Source: Arthrobacter bambusae (GTDB lineage Bacteria > Actinomycetota > Actinomycetes > Actinomycetales > Micrococcaceae). From it: a stretch of 51,212 nucleotides of DNA. The notes under the pieces are model-generated. The model did no database searches. It saw nothing but the letters and a program-made list of their open reading frames with translations, and was not told the DNA's origin. The position numbers were made by a program, and so were the translations under genes. Below, in pieces: positions 32,651 to 39,773 of the stretch. Position 1 is the stretch's first letter. Every line of letters starts with the position of its first letter. The DNA lies in contig NZ_JAUSSZ010000019.1 in the NCBI RefSeq assembly GCF_030812595.1, forward strand, positions 1-51,212. Reading direction: 5' to 3'.

Positions 32651-33630
32651 TATTCGACGCTCGACTTTCGGATCTGTCGGTACAGGAAGACCGACACGAC
32701 GACGAGGGTGACGGTCATGAGGAAGGCGATAGCGACGCCGGGACCGGTCTGGAAGTCCTGGAAGACGCTGCGGTAGGCCAGCACCACGAGGGAAGTGGTG
32801 GCGTCGACAGGGCCGCCGCCGGTGAGCAGGTAGATGGTGGGGAAGTCATTGACGCAGAAGATCGTCATCAGGATCCAGCTGATGTAGGTGGAGCGGGCGA
32901 TCATCGGCAGGGTGATCTGGGTGAACTGCTGCCACTTGCTGGCCCCGTCCATGCTGGCCGCTTCGTAGACAGTGGTGTCCACGGAGGCCAGGGCGGCGGA
33001 GATCATCATCATCATGAAGGGGAAGCTGACCCAGACCTTGAAGACCATGACCATGACGGCGGCGAGGTGGGGGTCGGCCAGGAACAGCGGCGTGCCGAGT
33101 CCCAGGTTGCGGAAGATGGAGGGGATGAGGCTGTCCGGGGTGGCGACGAGCCAGTTCCACGCGGTGGAGGACACCACAATCGGCACCACCCAGGGCAGCA
33201 GGAGGAGGACCTTGAAGGTGCCGCCCGCCGGGATCTTGGTGCGCAGGAGCAGGGCCAGGCCGAGGCCGACCAGCCAGGAGCCGAAGACACCCACGATAGT
33301 GAACCACAGGGTGAACTGTGCGGCCTTCCAGAAGGCGGCCGAGGAGAGGACGGTGGCGAAGTTGTCGACGCCTACAAAGTTGCCGGTGTCGATGAGTGAG
33401 CCGTCGTGGGTGGCCTGCACGCCGGCGTAGATCAGCGGGTAGCCGTTGATCAGGATCAGCAGGACGATCGAGGGCAGCAAGAGCCAGAAGAACGTCCGCT
33501 TGGTCTGCCCCGACAGCTTGCTCTTACGGTTCAGGCCATCGTTCGGGATGCGGTGACCGCCCCCGGAGCCGCCCGGAGCAAGCCCCCGGCGGGCTCGGGC
33601 CAAGCCCGATTGCGCGGTGGTTGATGACAT
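32650..33630 (-). CDS. CUT1 ABC sugar transporter permease, MalF type
   Basis: 326 residues with six hydrophobic segments after a roughly 40-residue basic N-terminus. The EAA loop is VDTTVYEAASMDGASKWQQFTQITLPMIARS. The large periplasmic loop follows the first segment (YAGVQATHDGSLIDTGNFVGVDNFATVL). It lies 12 bp after the solute-binding protein gene and overlaps the second permease. It forms the membrane channel of a sugar importer with the neighbouring permease. Confidence 0.94.
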   Translation of the reverse strand: MSSTTAQSGLARARRGLAPGGSGGGHRIPNDGLNRKSKLSGQTKRTFFWLLLPSIVLLILINGYPLIYAGVQATHDGSLIDTGNFVGVDNFATVLSSAAFWKAAQFTLWFTIVGVFGSWLVGLGLALLLRTKIPAGGTFKVLLLLPWVVPIVVSSTAWNWLVATPDSLIPSIFRNLGLGTPLFLADPHLAAVMVMVFKVWVSFPFMMMMISAALASVDTTVYEAASMDGASKWQQFTQITLPMIARSTYISWILMTIFCVNDFPTIYLLTGGGPVDATTSLVVLAYRSVFQDFQTGPGVAIAFLMTVTLVVVSVFLYRQIRKSSVE

Positions 33631-33642
33631 GGCTGGGACCGC

Positions 33643-34959
33643 TTACTTCTTGATGACGGACTGGAGCCCGGACTGGAAGGCCGCGAGCGCCGTCTTGGCG
33701 TCGGTCTTCCCTGTGAGGATTGTTTGCGTGAACTGGTTCAGGGCCTGGCCGCCGTCGAGCACTGCGAGGTTGGCGTTCAGGGAGGTGCCCTGCGCGGCGA
33801 AGGTCTTCGCGATCGGCTGGTATTCCTTGACGATCTTGACGTTGTTGGGATCGCCGGCGAACTCGGGCAGTTCGGTGATGGACTTGAAGACCGGCAGCCC
33901 GTTCATGAGCTTCTGGCGCCACAGCTCCTTGATCTGGCCCATGTAATAGGTCAGGAATGCCTCGGAAGCGTCCTGGGACGGAGTGTTCTTGTACATCATG
34001 ATGTTGTTCGGGAACACGAGGGTTGCCTTGTCGCCGTGCGGGCCAGCCATCGGGCTCGCCACGAGGAGGTCTCCGGACGTGTCGCCGACCCGCTTGTCGA
34101 GGCCGAGGACGTACATGCCGAAAGCCGCCTTCCCGTCCTTCTTCCACTGGGCGTCGAGGTTGTCCGTTGTGTAGCTGACCGCGGCGGGGTCAATGACGCC
34201 GTTCGACACCAGCTCCAGCAGGAACTCAACGGCTTCGACGTTGCGGTCGTTCATGACATCGAGCTGGCCGTCCTTGGTCCACACGCCGCCACCGTTGTTG
34301 ATCATCATCATGATCATCAAGTGGTTGCCGATGTTGTTGCCCGCACCGGAACCCGTTGCGAAGCCAACGGCCCCGATGCTCTTGAGCTTCTTGCCTGCCT
34401 CGAGCAAGCTCGGCCAGTCCGTGGGGACAGAGGCGCCCGCCTTGTCGAAGAGGGACTTGCGGTACCACAGCGGGCGCATGTCCAGCTGCCACGGCACAGC
34501 CACGTAGCCCTTGTCCGACTTGAACGGGTCCAGCACACCCGGCAGGAAGTCGTCGAACTGGCCGTTCTTCTTCAGCGCGTCGATGACCTTGTCCGCATAG
34601 GCGATCTGGCCTTGCTGCTCGAACTGGAACGCCTGGAAACCACCACCCGTGGAGACTGCAGGACCGGTCTTGGACGCGATGGCCGAGGAGAACGTCTGGT
34701 AGAAGTTGTTCCACTGGATGATCTGGTAGCTGGCCTTGCTGTTGGCGCCCGAGAAGCCCTCCACGAGCTTCTTCGCGGCATCGTTGTATGCCGGAGTTCC
34801 CCACGGCATGTCCCAGAACTTGATGGTGCCACTGCTGCCAGAGCTTGAGGCGGAACCGCCGCCACAAGCTGCGAGCAGGGGGACAGCCGCGGCCGCCGCC
34901 GTGAGGCCCAGGAAGCCGCGGCGGGAGAAGTGACGGCTGGTTTCGGACTGAACATTCAT
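33643..34959 (-). CDS. CUT1 ABC transporter sugar-binding lipoprotein
   Basis: 438 residues from ATG at 34959, which follows AAGGAACC; an open extension upstream lacks a site and would bury the signal peptide. The signal has twin arginines (R13, R14 in FSRRGFLGL), a hydrophobic stretch and a lipobox LAAC with C32, so it may be exported by Tat and then lipid-anchored. The mature part is a MalE-like binding protein (GTIKFWDMPWGTPAYNDAAKKLVEGF, then the VAVPWQLDMRPLWYRKSLFDKAG hinge region). A hairpin (GGACCGC 34974-34980 with GCGGTCC 35002-35008) lies just before the ribosome site and could protect this abundant message. The ligand is unknown. Confidence 0.94.
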   Translation of the reverse strand: MNVQSETSRHFSRRGFLGLTAAAAAVPLLAACGGGSASSSGSSGTIKFWDMPWGTPAYNDAAKKLVEGFSGANSKASYQIIQWNNFYQTFSSAIASKTGPAVSTGGGFQAFQFEQQGQIAYADKVIDALKKNGQFDDFLPGVLDPFKSDKGYVAVPWQLDMRPLWYRKSLFDKAGASVPTDWPSLLEAGKKLKSIGAVGFATGSGAGNNIGNHLMIMMMINNGGGVWTKDGQLDVMNDRNVEAVEFLLELVSNGVIDPAAVSYTTDNLDAQWKKDGKAAFGMYVLGLDKRVGDTSGDLLVASPMAGPHGDKATLVFPNNIMMYKNTPSQDASEAFLTYYMGQIKELWRQKLMNGLPVFKSITELPEFAGDPNNVKIVKEYQPIAKTFAAQGTSLNANLAVLDGGQALNQFTQTILTGKTDAKTALAAFQSGLQSVIKK

Positions 34960-35040
34960 GATGGTTCCTTTCGGGACCGCTGCGCTGGCTGCGCGGTTTC
35001 TGCGGTCCGGCTCGTCGTCGAGAAGGTGAATGACTGCATT

Positions 35041-35074
35041 GGTGCGGGTTGAGGAGAGGTGCGGGTTCAGGAGA
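35041..35074. repeat. 17-bp tandem duplication over a stop codon
   Basis: GGTGCGGGTTGAGGAGA (35041-35057) is followed at once by GGTGCGGGTTCAGGAGA (35058-35074), one mismatch. The second copy contains the stop codon (35067-35069) of the minus-strand gene that starts at 35867. Confidence 0.85.
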
Positions 35075-35867
35075 GGTGCGCGATGGATTCCGTCAGCCGC
35101 GCAAAACCGGCCAGATCGGAGGGAAACGTGCCGGCGTCGAGGTGTTCCTTGAGTCGACGCCACGTGGTGCGGTGGGCTGATTCGTACAGTGTGGGCAGGA
35201 GGAGTTCTCCTTGCGGCCCTGTTGCCCGGATTTCTGCCGGCCAGGCGGCAAGCGGTTCGGGAACGGCGATGCTAACGCCGCCGTCGTCGGTGTAGAGACG
35301 GAAGTCGACGCCGGCAGGCCGGGCATCGCTCAGCACACCCTGGAGCGAAACCGGGGCGCCGTTCGCGAGCCGGGCGCATAGGGTGTAGCCGTGCGGCCCG
35401 CGGCGCACCGCGCGGAGGGCGTTCAGTTCTCCTGTAACGCGGACGACGGCGGCTAGGTGTTCGGTGAGCAGGCGTTCCGGGTCCGTGCCTGCCGCGGCTG
35501 TGGCAACGGTGTCAAGCATTGCAGCACGACCGGCTACGGAACGGACGGCGTCTTCGGCCGGAACGAGGCCCGCGTTGGACGCCCAGCGCTGGTCCAGGAC
35601 CACCGCGACCCGGCCTGCTTCAGCGGCGTCGGAGAGGGTGGCGGTGTTTTCCGGGACCGGGTTGACGACGACGATGCCCAAGGCTCCGCCGTCGATCGCT
35701 TTGATTGCCTCGTTGGTCCAGCCCGGGGCGCCGTCGAGGGCGCAGACCCGCGCGGGCTCTCCTGCCGCGACGGGCCCGAAGCTCGCCGGAAGCGAAGCGA
35801 CCGCAAGTGCTACAGATCCGCTGTCTTCGGCTTGGGCGGTCGCGCTGACCGTGTACTGGGCGCTCAT
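35067..35867 (-). CDS. Unrecognised protein, possible degenerate Gfo/Idh/MocA partner
   Basis: 266 residues, no signal peptide or membrane segment. I do not recognise a family. Its start overlaps the stop of the dehydrogenase at 35864 by 4 bp (ATGA), so it is made with it. The first 120 residues alternate strands and helices (LGIVVVNPVPENTATLSDAAEAGRVAVVLDQRW) in a way that recalls the second half of a Gfo/Idh Rossmann domain but lacks any GxGxxG. The second half (VRRGPHGYTLCARLANGAPVSLQGVLSD, VDFRLYTDDGGVSIAVPE, AEIRATGPQGELLLPTLYESA) resembles the beta-sheet C-domain of such dehydrogenases. It could be an accessory subunit, but this is inference from pattern only. Confidence 0.75.
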   Translation of the reverse strand: MSAQYTVSATAQAEDSGSVALAVASLPASFGPVAAGEPARVCALDGAPGWTNEAIKAIDGGALGIVVVNPVPENTATLSDAAEAGRVAVVLDQRWASNAGLVPAEDAVRSVAGRAAMLDTVATAAAGTDPERLLTEHLAAVVRVTGELNALRAVRRGPHGYTLCARLANGAPVSLQGVLSDARPAGVDFRLYTDDGGVSIAVPEPLAAWPAEIRATGPQGELLLPTLYESAHRTTWRRLKEHLDAGTFPSDLAGFARLTESIAHLS

Positions 35868-37000
35868 GAGCGGGCTCCTGCATGGCTGTTTGAGTGCTGG
35901 GCGTGCTCGGCTGCGGCCTCATCCACTGTGGCATCGGCAATGGCAATCGCGAAGGTGAGGTCGTTGATGAGGCTTTCAGCAGACGGCGGTTGCTTGGTTC
36001 CGAGGGCCAATTGGGCCAGTTCGCGCCATTCGCCCTCATAGCCGTTGTGCTCGAACGGTCCGAAAGTGGTGCTCCCGGTATTTTGGTTGCCTGCACGGCG
36101 GGTGATGGTCGCGATTGCCGAGCCCGCCTGAACGTAGGAAGGGGTGAAATCCACGCGAAGGGCTGCATCGTCCGAGATCGCTTCGAAGACCCATTCCGGC
36201 TTCCAGGTCTTGTTCATGGCGGCCCTGAGTTCGATGATCCGCTCACGTGGGCCCTGTTTTCCGGAACGAAGGGATATCACGTAACCGAAGGGGCGGACAT
36301 GACGTGCCTGGAGCACTTCGAGGTCTTCGAAATCCGGGGTGAAGCGGCGGACGAGCGGGAGGTCGTGGATGGCCAGTCCCATGATGCCGCCCCGGAGGGC
36401 GTCCTTGATGACCTCGACGTTGCTGTAATCGGGAGTGCCGCTGGCCGGCCGGGTGATGATTTCGGAAGCGAAGTCTTCGAACCGGGCGTTCGGCGGGAGG
36501 ATGATGGAGGAGCGGATGGTGTGGACGTTCTCCGGGAGATCGCCCCAATTGGCCTCTGCTGCGAGCCAACCGGGATCGAAGGTGTGCATTGCCCCCACAA
36601 TGATCGGAACGCCGGTTTCCTCGCTGACCGTCGAAATCCGGGCCGCTTCCTCGCCACTCATGGCGAACGGCTTTTCACAGAGAACGGCTTTCTTTCCCGC
36701 ACGGCAAGCCGCGATGACTTGGTCCGCGTGGAATTGGTGCGGGCTGCAGATGGCGACTATGTCGACGTCGGGATCACCCAGGAGGGCGTCCACGCTGGTG
36801 CTGTGGTTCGCGCCGACGCGGGCCGCGACCGATTCGGCGATCGCGGCGTCGACGTCCATGATGTGGCGGACTTCCAGGATGTTCCGGAGCCGGGCGAGGG
36901 AAGGCAGATGGATTGCTTGGGTGACCGGGCCGGCGCCAAGGATGCCGACGCCGAGGGGCTGTGGGGATCCTAACGGTGCTGCCTTCGAGGGGCTGGACAA
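35864..37000 (-). CDS. Gfo/Idh/MocA-family dehydrogenase, first gene of the sugar operon
   Basis: 378 residues from a TTG start at 37000, with AGAGGT 8 nt before it. GAGPVT (22-27) is the dinucleotide loop and E109-K110-P111 the conserved EKP. IMGLAIHDLPLVRRF supplies the usual substrate-site histidine, placed as H in IHDLP. The C-terminal sheet ends at about residue 350, followed by a short helical and His/Ser-rich tail. The gene heads the minus-strand catabolic run and faces the ROK regulator across 178 bp. It is coupled to the unrecognised gene at 35067. Its NAD-site residues are normal, so it should be an active sugar dehydrogenase. Confidence 0.9.
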   Translation of the reverse strand: MSSPSKAAPLGSPQPLGVGILGAGPVTQAIHLPSLARLRNILEVRHIMDVDAAIAESVAARVGANHSTSVDALLGDPDVDIVAICSPHQFHADQVIAACRAGKKAVLCEKPFAMSGEEAARISTVSEETGVPIIVGAMHTFDPGWLAAEANWGDLPENVHTIRSSIILPPNARFEDFASEIITRPASGTPDYSNVEVIKDALRGGIMGLAIHDLPLVRRFTPDFEDLEVLQARHVRPFGYVISLRSGKQGPRERIIELRAAMNKTWKPEWVFEAISDDAALRVDFTPSYVQAGSAIATITRRAGNQNTGSTTFGPFEHNGYEGEWRELAQLALGTKQPPSAESLINDLTFAIAIADATVDEAAAEHAQHSNSHAGARS

Positions 37001-37087
37001 GATCAGTTACCTCTTCGTAAACGGAGTCTCGGGAGTTTCAGCGCTGCTTCGTGGGCTACGTGATCCTTCTCACAACACAAGCTACGA

Positions 37088-37141
37088 CGACTTTTGACGA
37101 TGAGCAAGCAAAAGTCGAAATAAAATCGACAACCTTTTGCT
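37088..37141. promoter_or_regulatory. Candidate ROK operator in the divergent promoter region
   Basis: CGACTTTTG (37088-37096) is an exact inverted repeat of CAAAAGTCG (37109-37117). AGCAAAAG (37107-37114) pairs again with CTTTTGCT (37134-37141). The elements are A/T-rich in a G/C-rich setting, as for NagC/Mlc-type sites. They lie between the dehydrogenase start (37000) and the ROK gene (37179), just before a TATAAG box at 37152-37157. Confidence 0.55.
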
Positions 37142-37178
37142 GCGTGACACCTATAAGCAAACGTGCTATCACTGATCC

Positions 37179-38399
37179 ATGACCTCAGCACCCGGGAAAG
37201 AGCCCGGCAGGGACGCCCCCGCACAGGACGCCGGAAGCCTTTCGCGTGCAGGAGATCTGTTTCAGCTTCTTCGCGATGGCCAGGCGCGAACCCGGGCCGA
37301 ACTCGCCCTCACTACCGGACTGGCCCGCTCCACGGTCGCCTCGCGGATCGATGCCCTCATGAACTCAGGACTCGTGGGCCCCGCCGGAGAGGCGAGCTCC
37401 AGTGGCGGCAGGCCGCCGTCGCGCTTTGCCTTCAACCCGGCAGCCCGCGTCGTTTTGGCGGTCGACGTCGGAGCGACGCACGTGATCGTCGCTGTCACCG
37501 ACCTCGGCGGAACAGTCGTCGCCGAGCGCCGGCTCGCGCAGGAAGTCGCTGACGGTCCCGACGCGGTCCTCGACAAGGTGGTGGCGGCAGGGCGGGAACT
37601 CTTGGCCGAAGCCGGGCGCTCCCTGGAAGACCTTGCCGGGGTCGGCATCGGGCTGCCCGGCCCCGTGGAACACAAGACCGGCAGGCCGATCAAACCACCG
37701 ATCATGCCAGGGTGGGACGGGTTCGACGTGGTCCGTTATATGCAGCGCTCGCTGCCGGTTCCCGTCCTGGTGGACAACGATGTCAACATCATGGCCTTGG
37801 GCGAACGCACAGCATATTGGCCCGACCACGACAATCTGCTCTTCATCAAAATCGCCACGGGCATCGGCGCCGGCATCATCAGCAGCGGCGAGCTGCAGCG
37901 TGGCGCCAACGGTACGGCCGGGGACCTCGGCCACGTCCGCGTCCCCCGCGGCGACGACGTCCTCTGCCGTTGCGGAAACCACGGCTGCCTCGAGGCGCTC
38001 GCTTCGGGACCCGCCGTCGCCCGCCAGTTGCAGGCCCAAGGAATCGCGGCCACCAACGGCGGCGACGTGCTGCATCTCGCAGCGGACGGAAACCTCCAAG
38101 CCATTCAGGCCCTCAGGCAAGCCGGACGCGATGTGGGCGATGTCCTGGCAACCGTCGTCAATCTGCTGAATCCCTCCATGATCGTCATCGGCGGCAGTAT
38201 GGGGGATGCCGGTGAGCACCTGGTGGCCGGCATCCGCGAAGTTGTCTATCGGCGCTCGCTTCCGTTGGCTACGTCGGATCTGCGCATCGGCATCTCGATG
38301 GCGGGCGACCAAGCCGCGATCCTCGGTGCGAGCCAGATGGTCACCCAGCACGTTTTGTCTCCGGCAGTGATTGAAGCCACGCTCCAAGCAGCGGGGTGA
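37179..38399 (+). CDS. ROK-family transcriptional repressor of the sugar cluster
   Basis: 406 residues. An N-terminal winged helix-turn-helix (LFQLLRDGQARTRAELALTTGLARSTVASRIDALMNSGLV, about 27-66) is fused to a ROK sugar-binding domain: VVLAVDVGATHVIVAVTDL (91-109), VDNDVNIMALGE (198-209) and the zinc motif with H252, C263, C265 and C270 (GHVRV, CRCGNHGC). D201 of the kinase active site is kept, but the nucleotide loop VDVGATH is not a strict kinase form, so it is a regulator rather than a glucokinase. By its divergent position it probably represses the nine-gene operon until a sugar or keto-sugar binds. Confidence 0.93.
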   Translation: MTSAPGKEPGRDAPAQDAGSLSRAGDLFQLLRDGQARTRAELALTTGLARSTVASRIDALMNSGLVGPAGEASSSGGRPPSRFAFNPAARVVLAVDVGATHVIVAVTDLGGTVVAERRLAQEVADGPDAVLDKVVAAGRELLAEAGRSLEDLAGVGIGLPGPVEHKTGRPIKPPIMPGWDGFDVVRYMQRSLPVPVLVDNDVNIMALGERTAYWPDHDNLLFIKIATGIGAGIISSGELQRGANGTAGDLGHVRVPRGDDVLCRCGNHGCLEALASGPAVARQLQAQGIAATNGGDVLHLAADGNLQAIQALRQAGRDVGDVLATVVNLLNPSMIVIGGSMGDAGEHLVAGIREVVYRRSLPLATSDLRIGISMAGDQAAILGASQMVTQHVLSPAVIEATLQAAG

Positions 38400-38473
38400 G
38401 CGGCGACTTATAGCGGCCCGCCGCGGCATGCCGTGATAGCAATGAAGGTGATGCCTACTGTCCCCGCCCCTCC

Positions 38474-39679
38474 GTGCGCCGCATGAGCGGCCAATTCCTC
38501 GCCAAGGTCCCACGCGGCTGGCTGATCCTGGCATGCATCGGCCTCATCGCCCTCAACATGCGGGGCCCCTTCGTCGCGGTGGCGCCGGTGGTGGATTCCC
38601 TGAAACGGGATCTTGGATTCTCACCCGTGGAACTCGGGCTGCTGACGGGCATACCCGTGCTCTGCTTCTCGCTCGCCGCGCCGTTGGCCTCAATGGCCGG
38701 GCGCAGGTTCGGCGCCGAATTCGCAGTGATGCTGACGCTTGCGGGGGTACTTGCCGGCGTCGTGATTCGCTCCAGCGGCGGCGGTGTTCCGGTCATGGTG
38801 GGTACGGTCATCATTGGCCTCGCCATCACCATCGGGAACATCGCAGTGCCACTCATCATCCGCCGCGACTTCGCGCCGCGCCGCCAGGCGACCGCGATGG
38901 GTGTGTACACGGCGGCGCTGAACATCGGATCCTTCCTGACCTCCGTAGCCACGGCACCGCTCGCAGAACTTGTGGGCTGGCGCCTTGCCCTCGCGGCGAG
39001 CGCCCTGCTGGCCCTGGCGGCCATCCTGTTCTGGATCCCCACCGTCGGTGCCCGCAGCGCGTTCGTTCCGGCTCCGGTGCCCGCCGCCGAGGGATCGCGG
39101 GCCGGCAAGCCCACCGGCGTTGGCTGGCTGACCGTTGGGCTGACGCTCGGGTTCGGCGGCCAGGCATTCTCCTACTACGGCGTGACCGCGTGGCTCCCGA
39201 GCTTCCTGGCCGACGAGCTGGGCATGGGCACTGCCCAGGCAGGCGCGGGGTCATCGCTCTTCCAGATTTTCGCTATTGCGGGCGGCCTCGGCGTGCCGCT
39301 GCTCGCCCGTTTCGCCAGTACGACGGCGGTGGCGGCCACCTTGAGTGCCTTGTGGCTCACGGTGCCCTTGGGCTTGTTGCTGGCCCCGGGCTGGTGGTGG
39401 CTGTGGTCTTCCCTGGGTGGAGTCGCGCAGGGCGGTGGCATCACAGTCATCTTCATCGCCATCATCAAGTTCGCCCGCGACCAGGCCTCGGCGGGCAAGA
39501 TGTCCGCCATCGTGCAAGGGGTTGGCTACTGTTTCGCGGCCTTGGCCCCCACCATCATCGGCTATGTACACGGCGTTTCCGGCAGCTGGACCGTGCCGCT
39601 GCTGGTGCTCCTTGGCTCGGTCGCCGCGTTCTGCGTCTGCACCACCCTTTCCGTGCGCTGGGTGGCCCGGCAACGGTAG
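38474..39679 (+). CDS. CynX/NimT-family MFS transporter
   Basis: 401 residues if the GTG at 38474 is used; ATG at 38483 is an alternative, and neither has a good ribosome site. There are about 12 hydrophobic segments. The first reads LILACIGLIALNMRGPFVAVAPVVDSLKRDLG, and the N-M-R-x-P pattern is typical of the CynX/NimT (cyanate / nitroimidazole exporter) group. It continues with GRRFGAEF and the GFGGQAFSYYGVTAWLPSFLADELG segment in the second half. It would export or import a small organic solute. The ROK gene ends 75 bp upstream, so it may be co-expressed, but nothing links it functionally. A large palindrome follows its stop. Confidence 0.85.
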   Translation: MRRMSGQFLAKVPRGWLILACIGLIALNMRGPFVAVAPVVDSLKRDLGFSPVELGLLTGIPVLCFSLAAPLASMAGRRFGAEFAVMLTLAGVLAGVVIRSSGGGVPVMVGTVIIGLAITIGNIAVPLIIRRDFAPRRQATAMGVYTAALNIGSFLTSVATAPLAELVGWRLALAASALLALAAILFWIPTVGARSAFVPAPVPAAEGSRAGKPTGVGWLTVGLTLGFGGQAFSYYGVTAWLPSFLADELGMGTAQAGAGSSLFQIFAIAGGLGVPLLARFASTTAVAATLSALWLTVPLGLLLAPGWWWLWSSLGGVAQGGGITVIFIAIIKFARDQASAGKMSAIVQGVGYCFAALAPTIIGYVHGVSGSWTVPLLVLLGSVAAFCVCTTLSVRWVARQR

Positions 39680-39695
39680 GGTCCCTTTAACAGCG

Positions 39696-39754
39696 GCGAA
39701 CTGGCAGCAGATGCCCATTCCGCACAGTTTTGCGGTCATCTGCTGCCAGTTCGC
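39696..39754. terminator. Large palindrome between convergent genes, terminator or REP-like element
   Basis: GCGAACTGGCAGCAGATG (39696-39713) has an exact inverted copy CATCTGCTGCCAGTTCGC (39737-39754), an 18-bp perfect stem. The 23-nt centre holds a nested stem, CCGCA with TGCGG, around CAGTTT. There is no T-run, so intrinsic termination is doubtful. It sits between the convergent transporter (stop 39679) and aceB (stop 39774). Confidence 0.7.
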
Positions 39755-39773
39755 GTGCAAAGCAGGCAGCCCT

